The translations under genes and the position numbers were made by a program. Under the pieces are notes generated by a model. That model ran no database searches. It saw only the letters and a program-made list of their open reading frames with translations, and was not told the DNA's origin. From Solidesulfovibrio alcoholivorans DSM 5433 (lineage in GTDB: Bacteria; Desulfobacterota; Desulfovibrionia; Desulfovibrionales; Desulfovibrionaceae), in assembly GCF_000702665.1 (NCBI RefSeq), contig NZ_JNJA01000007.1:62001-126000 (forward strand): 64,000 nucleotides of DNA, read 5' to 3'. Positions 15,663-24,375 of the stretch are shown piece after piece; the stretch's first letter is position 1; each line of letters starts with the position of its first letter.

Positions 15663-16391
15663 TCAGGAGGCATTGGCATACATCCACCACACCTTGCGTT
15701 GCGGGTTCCACCGAAAGCCTATCTCAGCCAGCATGTCCTTTTTCGCCGCCGTGTTTCCCATGGCGATGACACAGGTCCGCCCATCGTCGGCGGCAACGGT
15801 CTGGTAGGTGATGCCATCCATCTTGGGCAGGGTAGACGTCGGGATTGTCGTTGTCGGCGTGGCTGCTTTTGTCCCATTGCTGGTGGGACTGGGCACGCCA
15901 TGTGAAGATTTCTCCTGCGCATGGCGAGACGGCATGGACGCACGAGCGCCCTGCCGTGGTGCCGTCTTGGTCTGCGTTGTGGGCCGTGTCGCGCAGGCCC
16001 CTGTGCCGTCGTCGTCGGCGTCCGTAACGATCCCCAACATGGCGCTCAGCGAATACCGTCTGGCGTAGGTCATGGCGCTGCCCATGCCCTGCGGGTCGGC
16101 TTTTGGAAGCGGGACCACGGCAAGCGAGGCTTGCCATTGGCCGGATTTGGCATGGGTGAGTTTGGTGACGAGTCCCAAGTAGCCAGGATCGGCTGGAACC
16201 GGAAACTGCGTCATCCAGATGTCGTTTGAGAGCAGCGCGTCGCGACAGGATTCCATGACGCTGTTAAGGGTGGCGTATCTGTTGTGTACAAAAGGATTGG
16301 TCGCATCCTTGACCGCAGGTTGTAAGCTCTTTTGGACTGCGATGAGAGCCTTTGCCAATTCCGAGATTTCACTTGATTGATATTCAAACAT
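15663..16391 (-). CDS. ERF-family single-strand annealing recombinase
   Basis: A 242-residue ERF superfamily protein that anneals complementary ssDNA in phage-type recombination. The core (~1-130) includes NPFVHNRYATLNSVMESCRD and the hallmark DPQGMGSAMTYARRYSLSAM, then LGIVTDADDDG. A Pro/Thr/Ser-rich linker (~135-190) leads to a small C-terminal domain ending AAKKDMLAEIGFRWNPQRKV, a motif seen in unrelated island proteins and probably nucleic-acid related. AAGGAG lies 7 bases before the ATG. It is the first gene of the recombination block and is separated from the nuclease by a terminator. Confidence 0.88.
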   Translation of the reverse strand: MFEYQSSEISELAKALIAVQKSLQPAVKDATNPFVHNRYATLNSVMESCRDALLSNDIWMTQFPVPADPGYLGLVTKLTHAKSGQWQASLAVVPLPKADPQGMGSAMTYARRYSLSAMLGIVTDADDDGTGACATRPTTQTKTAPRQGARASMPSRHAQEKSSHGVPSPTSNGTKAATPTTTIPTSTLPKMDGITYQTVAADDGRTCVIAMGNTAAKKDMLAEIGFRWNPQRKVWWMYANAS

Positions 16392-16504
16392 TTATTAGCT
16401 CCTTTTCAATAAAAACTCCTCCCCATCATAGCAGTAATATATATCTGTAATCATTTGAAATACACGAGTGAAATTCAACTCAGCAATTTGAACACCAGGT
16501 GCAT

Positions 16505-18427
16505 CTATCTATCAATATACCTAAGCCATCTAAAGTCAATTCCGTAATCAAGTAACGATATTAGTTCATCATAACACATTTGGACACTAAACTTTGAGCC
16601 ATATTGACGTCCAGCAAGTTCAGATATTTCGTGTCCAAATACCTGCCGAAATAAATCATTTTGCATAGCTTTCTTCTTGTAAAAATCACTAAATGTATGC
16701 CGAAACGAATGGAATGTTTTACTTCCTTTAATTTCAAGACTTCGAATGAGCTTGCCAAAAGACTTGCCGGGCTGCTTTCCATATTTAGGCGAAGCTGCTG
16801 TTTTATTAAGCTCAGGGAATATCCTCTCCTGATTCCCCTCCTTCATTTTATTACAATACTCAACAAATCCGATCTCAACAAGAGTCTTGTGAACGGGAAT
16901 TATTCTGGTAGCGTTCTTATTCTTAAGCGTCTTGTCTATTTTTCCATCTATAGATGGTCGCGCGTTAACATCAATAACAAACAACCCAGATATTTCAGAC
17001 TCGTAAACATCTTCACAGTTCAATTGACAAATCTCCTCAAGCCTCATTCCGGTAAAGAGACTTACCAACGGTGTCCAATAAAACGATGGATACTTGAACT
17101 CATTTTTTATAAATTTATTACAGAAAAATATTTTTTTCAAATCAGACTCGTCAAAGGCATCACGCAACCCAATATCCTGCCTCTCATCTTTAACAGAAAG
17201 AGACTTTGCAGGATTAAAATTCAATATATTCTCCTTGACTCCCCACTCAAAGAGGCTTGAAGCCGCTTCAATAACCATATTTACCGTCTTAATATTCAGC
17301 ACAGTCGCAGGCTTCATTTCTAAAATCTCACTGATTGCCTTCCCCCTGTATTCTTTTAACTTCATCCTGTTTGGAGGCAACCTACGCAAGACGTCACGAA
17401 AATGGCGCATATCTTCTCGAGAGACCTTTGAAACAACCTTATCACCTAATATATCAACCAAGTTAACAAGCCTACACCTATGATCTGCAACACTGTGCTC
17501 TTTCCACTTTCCATCAGAAAGCTTCGCCTGGATATACTTTTCAACAAATTCAGACAACAATCCGTTTTTAACAGAATCAGACTGACCATTCTGACCATCA
17601 CTTTCAAGATCATCTTCTTCACTCACAACATCTTTATCTACAACTTCTTTAGCCAGAACTGGAGGACATGGATTACAAGAAGTTGCGAAGACAGCCTGCT
17701 CTGGCAAATAGTCGCCCTTAGACCGAGCTTCTTGAATCTTATGATTTGTCACCTGAATTTTTAAATACTCTTTTATTATCTGCAACACATTATCCTCCGA
17801 AATCTCTTTTTCTTTAAAAATACCCTCCGAACAAAGATTTGGAATGACTTCCACAGACAGATTTATAAGCTGTTCTGGATCGTTTACAATGCTTGTCAGC
17901 ATATTAGCATATGCCAAAGACACTTGCCCGCTCGTTAACTCAAAATCAGGAGTCTTTACATTCGGCCGAGGTCTGACATCACGGTCATCATTTTCGAGAA
18001 GCTGACGTAAGTATCCGTTCATGCGTTCCCGAATTACAGACTGCGAAACAGGCGTTTTATCCTTATCCTCAAGTAGTCGAACCAACCAATCCTTTAGCTG
18101 CTGTCGCAGTTCTTGGTAGTCCTCCATCCCATTCTCCAGAAGCGTTCGAAGTTTGAAACGCAAAGACATGGCTCTTGACCTTGCCTCACGCATATAGCCT
18201 GTTTCCAGACTCATGCGAATTTCAGCATGGCCCAGGCGATCGCGATCAAGCTTGGGAAAAGCGTACCGAAAATAAAAAAGATTGCCCTTGAGGTAAAGAT
18301 AGCTGGGGGAGGACCCCTTCAGGGACGGCGCAACGTGTCTCGAAGATTTTGCAGCAAAATTCCTTGGATCCTGTGGGAGTGAGAGTGCTTCCCCTCGACC
18401 ATGGAGCGACTGGCAGCTTGGTGACAT
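16505..18427 (-). CDS. int: Tyrosine recombinase (island integrase)
   Basis: A large phage-type integrase with an N-terminal DUF6538-like segment (SYLYLKGNLFYFRYAFPKLD). A SAM-like core-binding domain begins at LLSEFVEKYIQAKLSDGKWK and the catalytic domain follows. Catalytic residues visible are Arg in LFTGMRLEEICQL, the HxxR box in TFHSFRHTF, the His of FGHEISELAG and the Tyr of RQYGSKFS. It integrates or excises the island, and the adjacent tRNA-Leu 3' end is the expected attachment site. The frame is open to 18,538, but only TTG would serve there. I used the first ATG (18427). The homologous region starts near 18,300, so the true start is uncertain. The 5' part is GC-rich, the rest AT-rich. 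Confidence 0.9.
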   Translation of the reverse strand: MSPSCQSLHGRGEALSLPQDPRNFAAKSSRHVAPSLKGSSPSYLYLKGNLFYFRYAFPKLDRDRLGHAEIRMSLETGYMREARSRAMSLRFKLRTLLENGMEDYQELRQQLKDWLVRLLEDKDKTPVSQSVIRERMNGYLRQLLENDDRDVRPRPNVKTPDFELTSGQVSLAYANMLTSIVNDPEQLINLSVEVIPNLCSEGIFKEKEISEDNVLQIIKEYLKIQVTNHKIQEARSKGDYLPEQAVFATSCNPCPPVLAKEVVDKDVVSEEDDLESDGQNGQSDSVKNGLLSEFVEKYIQAKLSDGKWKEHSVADHRCRLVNLVDILGDKVVSKVSREDMRHFRDVLRRLPPNRMKLKEYRGKAISEILEMKPATVLNIKTVNMVIEAASSLFEWGVKENILNFNPAKSLSVKDERQDIGLRDAFDESDLKKIFFCNKFIKNEFKYPSFYWTPLVSLFTGMRLEEICQLNCEDVYESEISGLFVIDVNARPSIDGKIDKTLKNKNATRIIPVHKTLVEIGFVEYCNKMKEGNQERIFPELNKTAASPKYGKQPGKSFGKLIRSLEIKGSKTFHSFRHTFSDFYKKKAMQNDLFRQVFGHEISELAGRQYGSKFSVQMCYDELISLLDYGIDFRWLRYIDR

Positions 18428-18539
18428 GGCTTTGGCCCACGCCGGCGTCCGGCATGTTTGCCCCAGCACTTTGACCCTTTTTGCTACTTTGGCCAAATTA
18501 CTGGGCTTTTTGAAGCCTTGCCGCAACCCTGAATCCAAA

Positions 18540-18574
18540 AAGAAAAAGGGTTACAGCTAGTTAGCTGTAACCCC
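18540..18574 (-). terminator. Terminator of the tRNA-Leu transcript
   Basis: A perfect 12-bp inverted repeat, GGGTTACAGCTA/TAGCTGTAACCC (18549-18574), is followed on the minus strand by TTTTTCTTTTT, 9 bases past the tRNA CCA end. It also separates the tRNA from the integrase reading frame. Confidence 0.85.
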
Positions 18575-18582
18575 TGAAATCT

Positions 18583-18669
18583 TGGTGCCGAAGGGGAGAC
18601 TCGAACTCCCACCCCCTTGCGAGGACTAGACCCTGAACCTAGCGTGTCTACCAATTCCACCACTTCGGC
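18583..18669 (-). tRNA. tRNA-Leu(CAG)
   Basis: The acceptor stem GCCGAAG/CTTCGGC, D-arm, anticodon stem CTAGG/TCTAG with loop TTCAGGG (anticodon CAG), a class II variable arm (TCCTCGCAAGGGG region), a T-arm with GTTCGAGTC and encoded CCA are all present. The 3' end faces the integrase, so the gene remains intact and serves as the island's insertion point. Confidence 0.95.
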
Positions 18670-18683
18670 AGTGCAGAAGAAGG

Positions 18684-18712
18684 CTTATACGGAAGCGGCC
18701 CGTCCTTGGCAA
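18684..18712 (-). promoter_or_regulatory. tRNA-Leu promoter
   Basis: On the minus strand, TTGCCA (18712-18707), a 17-base spacer and TATAAG (18689-18684) lie 14 bases upstream of the mature tRNA 5' end. Confidence 0.75.
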
Positions 18713-18850
18713 GCGAAAAAATGCCTTCCCCCGCATTTTTTCTCCCTCGACGGAACCGCCCTCCGCGGTTGAAGCCGTCACGCATTTGCGGTAGCAAGGA
18801 CAGCGCGGCGGGCATGAACCGATTTTTCTCGCGCGCCGCGCCCAAACCCC

Positions 18851-19789
18851 ATGATTGTCGTCACCCGCGTCGAGGACATCCACGAGGCCTTAAGCGGCGT
18901 CTGCCTGACCATCGGCAACTTCGACGGCGTGCATATGGGCCACGCCAAACTGCTCGCCCGCGTCCGCGACCGGGCCGCTGCCGCATCCCTTGTCAGCGCC
19001 GCCCTCACCTTCGATCCCCATCCGCGCAAGGTCCTGCTCGGCGCGGCCGCGCCCCCGGCCATCACCGGCACCGAGCACAAGCTCGAATGCATGGAGGCCA
19101 TGGGCCTGCAACTGGCCGTGGTGCTGCCTTTCACCCGCGAACTGGCCGCCCGCGAGCCCGAGGACTTCGTGCGCGAGGTGCTCGTCGAGGGCCTTTGCCT
19201 CAAGCACCTCGTCATCGGCTACGACTACGCCTTCGGCAAGGGCCGCAAGGGCAATTTCGAGCTGCTCTCGGCGCTCGGGCAGAAATACGGCTTCGGCGTC
19301 GAACGCCTGGACCCGGTCATCATCAACGGCGCGGTGGTCTCCTCCACGCGCATCCGCGACATGGTGCTCGCCGGCAACGTCTGGGACGCCCGGCCCCTGC
19401 TCGGCCGCTTCCACCAGGTGCGCGGCACCGTGGCCCACGGGCACAAGCGCGGCCGCAAGCTCGGCTTCCCCACCGCCAACCTCGCCTTCCGCGAGGAGCT
19501 CGTTCCCCTCTCCGGCGTCTACGCCGTCTGGGTCGAACTGGACGGCGTCGTGCGCCCGGGCGTGGCCAACATCGGCAAGAATCCCACCTTCGGGGAATTC
19601 GAAATGTCCGTCGAAGCCCACATCCTGGACTTCAAAGGCAAAATCTATGGCGAGCACATCCGTGTGCATTTCGTGCAGCGCATCCGCAGCGAAAAGAAAT
19701 TTTCCGGCCCCGACGAGCTGATCGCCCGCATCCGCGAGGATATCGGCCTGGCCCGGATGATCCTGGCCGCACCGGATGCCAGGCCCTAG
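18851..19789 (+). CDS. ribF: Bifunctional riboflavin kinase / FAD synthetase
   Basis: A 312-residue cytoplasmic enzyme that phosphorylates riboflavin to FMN and adenylates FMN to FAD. The N-terminal nucleotidyltransferase domain shows TIGNFDGVHMGHAKLL (~20-35), GYDYAFGKGRKGN and VVSSTRIRDM. The C-terminal flavokinase domain has GRKLGFPTANL (~201) and VANIGKNPTFGE. Length and domain order are typical of bacterial RibF. The start ATG leads directly into the conserved N-terminal strand. It is followed 6 bases later by the ClC gene. Confidence 0.95.
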   Translation: MIVVTRVEDIHEALSGVCLTIGNFDGVHMGHAKLLARVRDRAAAASLVSAALTFDPHPRKVLLGAAAPPAITGTEHKLECMEAMGLQLAVVLPFTRELAAREPEDFVREVLVEGLCLKHLVIGYDYAFGKGRKGNFELLSALGQKYGFGVERLDPVIINGAVVSSTRIRDMVLAGNVWDARPLLGRFHQVRGTVAHGHKRGRKLGFPTANLAFREELVPLSGVYAVWVELDGVVRPGVANIGKNPTFGEFEMSVEAHILDFKGKIYGEHIRVHFVQRIRSEKKFSGPDELIARIREDIGLARMILAAPDARP

Positions 19790-19795
19790 CATCCC

Positions 19796-21643
19796 ATGGA
19801 CCAGCAGCAACCGTACCGGCGTCAGATACCCTCGTTCATACGCGGCCCCCGTATCGCCCTCAAACGATTGCTGCGCCGCTTCAGTCGCCAGGGCCTCATG
19901 CGCTGGCTGGCCTTCGGCGTCGTCACCGGCATCGGCTCCGGCATCCTGGCCTGCCTGTTCTACCTCGGCCTCGAACGTCTCTCCGGTTTTCTCCTGGTCC
20001 ACTGCGCCGGCCTCACCCTGCCGCACCCCTCCGGCGAATCCATGGTCCATGCCGTGCCCGGCCCCTACCGCCCCTGGCTGGTCCCGGTCTTCACCACTGG
20101 CGTGGGCCTCGTCACGGGCCTTCTCGTCACGCGCTTCATCCCCCAGGCCATGGACGGCGCGACCGACGGCACGGACGCGATGATCAAGGCGTTCCACAGG
20201 AATTCCGGCATCATCAAGCCGCTCGTGCCCCTGATCAAGGGCGCAACGGCCATCGCCACCATCGCCTCGGGCGGCAGCGCCGGCCAGGAAGGCCCCATCT
20301 CCCAGCTCGGCGCGGGTCTGGGCTCCTTTTTCGCCCAGCTGCTGCACCTGACCACGCGCCAGCGCCGCATCCTGCTGCTTGCCGGCGCGGCCGGGGGCCT
20401 CGGCGCGATCTTCCGCGCCCCCCTCGGCGGGGCCATCACCGCCGTGGAAGTGCTCTATTCCGAGGACTTCGAGGCCGAGGCCCTGCTTCCGGCCGTCGTC
20501 TCGGCCGTGGTCGCGCACACGCTGTTCTCGTTTTTCTTCGGCGGCGAAGCCATCCTCGACACGCCGACCTACGTCTTCGAAAACCCCATGGAGCTGCCAT
20601 TCTACCTGGCCCTGGCCCTGGTGGTGTCGCTCGGGGCGCGTATTTTCATCCGCTCGTTTTTCTTCTTCAAGTTCCAGATCTTCGGCCGGCTCAAGGACCG
20701 CTTCGGCTACACCGTGCCCATGGTCGTCGGGGGGCTCGCCATGGGGCTTTTCGGCATGTACTTCCCCCAGGTCCTCGGCGGCGGCTACGGCTGGCTCGAA
20801 CTGTCCATCAACGGCCAGCTCGGGCTCGGCTTTCTGGGCGGGCTTTTCTTCGGCAAGGTGCTCGCCACCTCGCTCACGGTGGGGTCGGGGCTTTCCGGAG
20901 GCATGTTCGCGCCGGCGCTTTTCCTCGGCGGCGCGGCTGGCGGCGCGGTCGGCCAGGTCGGGCACATGCTCTCGCCCTCGGTCGTGACCCAGCCCGGGGC
21001 CTACACGCTGGTCGGCATGGCCACCTTCTTCGCCGGCGTGGCCCACGCGCCCATCGGGCCGCTGATCATGGTCAGCGAGATCACGCAAGGCTACGGGCTG
21101 CTTGCGCCGCTGATGCTCTGCTCGGCCGTGGCGCTTGTGCTGTGCGACGACATCCACCTCTACGAGAACCAGGTGGAGAACAAGTTCGCCTCCCCGGCCC
21201 ACGTCTCGGACGCCACCAACAACATCCTGGAAGGCGTGCCGGTCTCGAGCGTGTTCACCCCGGGCCGGTCCACCATCCTCGAGGAAAGCGTCACCCTCAA
21301 GGCGCTTGCCCACATCATCTCGGGCACGAGCGAGCTGGTGTTTCCGGTCAAAAACGCCGAGGGCAAACTCTCCGGCATCCTGGCGCTCCAGGACGTGCGC
21401 TGCGTGGTCTTCGAGGCGTGCCTCCACGACCTCGTGCTGGTCAAGGAGCTCATGCGCCCGCCCGTGGTCGTACACCCGGACATGTCGCTCTACGACGCGC
21501 TCATGCTTTTTATCGAGACCGACCTTTCCCAGCTCCCCGTGGTGGCGTCCGAACGCCCCGACGCGGTGCTCGGCATGCTCGGCCGCCAGCACGTCTTCAC
21601 GGCCTACACGACCACCCTGCGCCATCTGAAACAGGAAGAGTAG
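19796..21643 (+). CDS. ClC-family chloride channel/transporter with CBS domains
   Basis: A 615-residue inner-membrane protein. The ClC core has ~10 hydrophobic segments and the anion-path motifs GGSAGQEGPISQLG (~158-171, equivalent to GxEGP) and GSGLSGGMFAPALFLGG. The cytoplasmic C-terminus (~475-615) contains two CBS domains that likely sense nucleotides, one ending LSQLPVVASERPDAVLGMLG. The segment conserved as GSGIP in many ClC proteins is not obvious near residue ~45, where GIGSGILACLF is seen. It probably exchanges or conducts Cl-. It is likely co-transcribed with ribF, given the 6-base gap. Confidence 0.9.
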   Translation: MDQQQPYRRQIPSFIRGPRIALKRLLRRFSRQGLMRWLAFGVVTGIGSGILACLFYLGLERLSGFLLVHCAGLTLPHPSGESMVHAVPGPYRPWLVPVFTTGVGLVTGLLVTRFIPQAMDGATDGTDAMIKAFHRNSGIIKPLVPLIKGATAIATIASGGSAGQEGPISQLGAGLGSFFAQLLHLTTRQRRILLLAGAAGGLGAIFRAPLGGAITAVEVLYSEDFEAEALLPAVVSAVVAHTLFSFFFGGEAILDTPTYVFENPMELPFYLALALVVSLGARIFIRSFFFFKFQIFGRLKDRFGYTVPMVVGGLAMGLFGMYFPQVLGGGYGWLELSINGQLGLGFLGGLFFGKVLATSLTVGSGLSGGMFAPALFLGGAAGGAVGQVGHMLSPSVVTQPGAYTLVGMATFFAGVAHAPIGPLIMVSEITQGYGLLAPLMLCSAVALVLCDDIHLYENQVENKFASPAHVSDATNNILEGVPVSSVFTPGRSTILEESVTLKALAHIISGTSELVFPVKNAEGKLSGILALQDVRCVVFEACLHDLVLVKELMRPPVVVHPDMSLYDALMLFIETDLSQLPVVASERPDAVLGMLGRQHVFTAYTTTLRHLKQEE

Positions 21644-21713
21644 CGCCGCACCGTCCTCCAAGCCACGAAAGAAAGCTCCCCGGCGGCCATGCGCCCGGGC
21701 GGGCCGGTTCCCG

Positions 21714-22850
21714 TCATGGCGCGGCCGGGGCGGCCCGGTTGCCGACCAACAGCGCGAACAGGTAGCGTTCGACCACCTCCAGCACCACCACATCCGGGCG
21801 TTCCTTCTCGATGATCTCGGGCGAGAAGGCGTGGGTCCACAGGAACACCGAGCGGGAAAAGCGCTGCGCCGCATGGGCCTGCATGGCGCGGGCGAAGGAA
21901 TCGTGGAAAAAGACCGCCCGCGGCCAGTCCTTGCGGTCGGTTTCGTAGGCGACCCGTTCGCGTTCGGGATGGTCGGCGGGGTCGGCATAGTCTCCCGGAG
22001 CGGCCGGCCGGGTCAGGGACGCCCCCCTGGGCCGGGCCGACACGTCGGGTTCGCGCCAGCGGTCGGGCAGAAGCAGCATTTCCGCCAAATCGCCGCCTGG
22101 GCGGTCGGTCACCACCAAATCATACGTCGCCGGGTCCAGGGGCTCCATGGCCGGAAAGCGTCTGGCCAGGGCGGCGACCAGGGCCGACGCGCCAAGCAAC
22201 CCGCCGTAGCCGTTCCAGTGGGTGTCCGTGAGCATGTAGGCCCGCCCGGCCGCCTTGCCGGCTATGACGGCCTCGCGCAGGTCGAGGACGTCGATGCCCG
22301 CGGCGCGCAGCCGGGGCACGATCTGCGACAGGCGCGACTCGGGCCGCAAGGGGCGCAGGCCCGGCGGCAGGTGCTCGGGATAGACGCGCTCCTTGTTCGG
22401 CGCGAAAACGATCAGGTAGGCGATGCCGCGCGCGGCCAGCCAGTCGCGGCGCGCGGCCTGGACGCGCACCATCTCCGCCATGTCGCCCTCGGAGAGCGGC
22501 ATGACGTTGAGGTAGTCGTCCAGGGCATGTTCCAGGTTGTAATACAGCCAGCCGTCCCTGCCGACGATGACGCCCGGCACCGGGGATTCGCCGAAAAGCG
22601 CCAGGCGCAGGCGGTTGTTGGCGCGGATGAGGTGGTCGCGAAAAGGCGCGGCGTCGCGGAAATGGGCGGCCATATCCGGGCCGAAGCGTGTCGGGGCGAG
22701 CACGGCCTCGGCCAGGGGCGGGACCGGGGCCAGGGGACGGTTTTCCACCGCCAGCCGGCCGCCGGGGACCCCGAGGAGCGAGAGGCCACAGGGCGCGGCC
22801 AGAAAAAAAATGACGACAAGGAGTTGCAACACATTGGCCAAGGCTGCCAT
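21714..22850 (-). CDS. AlgJ/AlgX-like SGNH acyl-transfer protein
   Basis: A 378-residue protein, probably anchored in the membrane by an N-terminal hydrophobic segment (LQLLVVIFFLAAPCGLSLLG), with a periplasmic SGNH-like domain of the alginate O-acetyltransferase AlgJ/AlgX type. The DGWLYY segment, the TDTHWNGYGGLLGASAL box (~208) and VFFHDSFARAM (~311, nucleophile Ser region) fit the family. The ATG at 22850 is 2 bases after the stop of the AlgI-like gene; the much longer open frame upstream is antisense or out-of-frame coding of that gene. It probably transfers acetyl groups delivered by its MBOAT partner to an exopolysaccharide or another surface glycan. The acceptor is unknown. Confidence 0.85.
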   Translation of the reverse strand: MAALANVLQLLVVIFFLAAPCGLSLLGVPGGRLAVENRPLAPVPPLAEAVLAPTRFGPDMAAHFRDAAPFRDHLIRANNRLRLALFGESPVPGVIVGRDGWLYYNLEHALDDYLNVMPLSEGDMAEMVRVQAARRDWLAARGIAYLIVFAPNKERVYPEHLPPGLRPLRPESRLSQIVPRLRAAGIDVLDLREAVIAGKAAGRAYMLTDTHWNGYGGLLGASALVAALARRFPAMEPLDPATYDLVVTDRPGGDLAEMLLLPDRWREPDVSARPRGASLTRPAAPGDYADPADHPERERVAYETDRKDWPRAVFFHDSFARAMQAHAAQRFSRSVFLWTHAFSPEIIEKERPDVVVLEVVERYLFALLVGNRAAPAAP

Positions 22851-22852
22851 GG

Positions 22853-24205
22853 CTAGAACCTCGCGTAGATAAAGGGCGCATAGCCGCCGGCGGCCACGGC
22901 CATGGCCGAGGCCGCCAACAGGCCGGCCAGGGCGGCCAGCCGGCCCCAGCACGAAACGGCTGCCTCGGCCCGGCCGAAACGGCGGCAAAAGCCCGCCCAC
23001 AGCCCCCCGAGCGGCATGGCGAAGACCACGGCCGCAGCCAACGCGGCCAGGCGCTGGCGGGTGGCCACGGTCATCCAGGCATAGTCGAACCCCGCGGTCT
23101 GGAAGGAAAAAAGAGCCTTGAAATAGGCCGCGGACACGGCGAAATCCGAGGCCCGGAAGAGCACCCAGCCAAGCAGTACGGCCGCCAGCAGATAACCGTG
23201 GCGCACGGCGGCCGGTGCGCGGTCGAGCAACACGCCGAGGCGCGTGCGCTCCAGGGAGAGAAACACGCCGTGCCACAGGCCCCAGACCAGGAAATTGAGG
23301 CTGGCCCCGTGCCAGACGCCGCACAGGGCAAAGACGATGAGGAGGTTCGCCTGCACGCGCCAGGGCGCCACGCGCCCGCCGCCGAGAGGAATGTAGAGGT
23401 AGTCGCGAAACCAGGTGGACAGCGAGATGTGCCAGCGCCGCCAGAACTCGCGCACGCTCCTCGAAATGTAGGGATGGTCGAAGTTCTCGGGCAGCCGCGC
23501 GCCGAACATGCGCCCGATGCCCACGGCCATGTCCGTGTAACCGGAAAAATCGTAGTAGAGCTGGCCGGCGTAGCAGACGAGCCCGAGCCAGGCCGTGGCC
23601 ATGTCAAGGCCGGCGGCGCGGCCGAAGGCGTCGTCGGCCACGGGCGCCAGGGCCCCGGCGACCAGGGTCTTTTTGGCCAGACCGACCGCCAGCCGCCAGC
23701 CGCCTTCCCGGAAATCCTCCAAGCGCGGACGCGGCGCGGCAAGCTCCGGCAAAAGCGGCCCGAACCGGGCGATGGGGCCGGCCGTGATCTTGGGGAAAAA
23801 GACCATGGCGGTCGCGAAGCGCAAGCCGTTCGCATCAGGGGCGATCTGGCCGCGACTGACGTCGACGAGATAGGCGATGGCCGCAAAGGTGAAAAACGAC
23901 ACGCCGAGAGGCGCGGTGGTCGCGGCGTACTTGTAGAACGCGAGCAAGGCGATGTTGGCGGCAACGCCCAAGGCCAGCCAGCGCCGCCGCGCCGCGCCCT
24001 GCGCGCCGCCGATAAAGCGGCCGAGCACATAGTTGCCGCACGTCGCCCCGACCAGGGCCGGCAACCCCGGGGCATCGGCCAGAAAAAAATAAGCCAGGCT
24101 TTCCGCCAGCAGCACGCCGCAACGCAGCCGCAGCGGGGCCACGTAAAAAAGCACCAGCGCCGCCGGCAGGAAGGCGTACAGAAAAAGGGGCGAATCCGGT
24201 ATCAT
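22853..24205 (-). CDS. MBOAT-family O-acyltransferase, AlgI-like
   Basis: A 450-residue polytopic membrane protein of the MBOAT family. Visible hallmarks are FFPKITAGPIARFGPLLPEL, the FWRRWHISLSTWFRDYLYIP box and the second conserved His in FALCGVWHGASLNFLVWG (~295). It moves an acyl (acetyl) group across the inner membrane for the AlgJ-like protein encoded immediately downstream. The pair alone, without alginate polymerase genes nearby, is common and acts on other glycans. Confidence 0.9.
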   Translation of the reverse strand: MIPDSPLFLYAFLPAALVLFYVAPLRLRCGVLLAESLAYFFLADAPGLPALVGATCGNYVLGRFIGGAQGAARRRWLALGVAANIALLAFYKYAATTAPLGVSFFTFAAIAYLVDVSRGQIAPDANGLRFATAMVFFPKITAGPIARFGPLLPELAAPRPRLEDFREGGWRLAVGLAKKTLVAGALAPVADDAFGRAAGLDMATAWLGLVCYAGQLYYDFSGYTDMAVGIGRMFGARLPENFDHPYISRSVREFWRRWHISLSTWFRDYLYIPLGGGRVAPWRVQANLLIVFALCGVWHGASLNFLVWGLWHGVFLSLERTRLGVLLDRAPAAVRHGYLLAAVLLGWVLFRASDFAVSAAYFKALFSFQTAGFDYAWMTVATRQRLAALAAAVVFAMPLGGLWAGFCRRFGRAEAAVSCWGRLAALAGLLAASAMAVAAGGYAPFIYARF

Positions 24206-24375
24206 TCCCCCTCCTTGCAGGAAATCATGCCAGGGGGTTTACCCGCAGCCCGTCAAAATGCAAGCTGCCCAGGGCGCGAACGGGCCGCCGGCTTCCCATC
24301 GGCCCCACGCCCGACCCGGGCAAACCGTCCGCGACCAAGGCATGCCGCCCCTTGCCCCAAAGGAGCCCAACGACT

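Larger units (their letters stand above)
1..18585. mobile_element. Integrated genomic island (partial; right end at tRNA-Leu)
   Basis: The segment from the window start to the tRNA-Leu 3' end contains an integrase adjacent to the tRNA, phage-type recombination genes (ERF, PD-(D/E)XK nuclease), replication-type ATPase and HUH-like proteins, a resolvase, a toxin-antitoxin pair, a complete IS and an IS remnant. Base composition switches several times between AT-rich and GC-rich blocks, whereas everything right of 18,670 is uniformly GC-rich. Integration at the 3' end of a tRNA next to the integrase gene is the usual layout for tyrosine-recombinase islands. I saw no repeat of the tRNA 3' end elsewhere in the window, so the left boundary lies outside it. 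No conjugation genes are visible, so I cannot tell ICE from mobilizable island or satellite. Confidence 0.75.

Noticed and set aside
18706-21988. Very long overlapping frames (over 1,000 codons) on both strands across ribF and the ClC gene
   Set aside because: They are Arg/Pro/Ala/His-rich translations of GC-rich DNA in other frames of two well-recognised genes and match no family.
21714-23324. Extended 536-codon version of the AlgJ-like gene
   Set aside because: The first ~158 codons lie over the AlgI-like gene in another frame. The ATG at 22850, 2 bases after the AlgI-like stop, fits family length.
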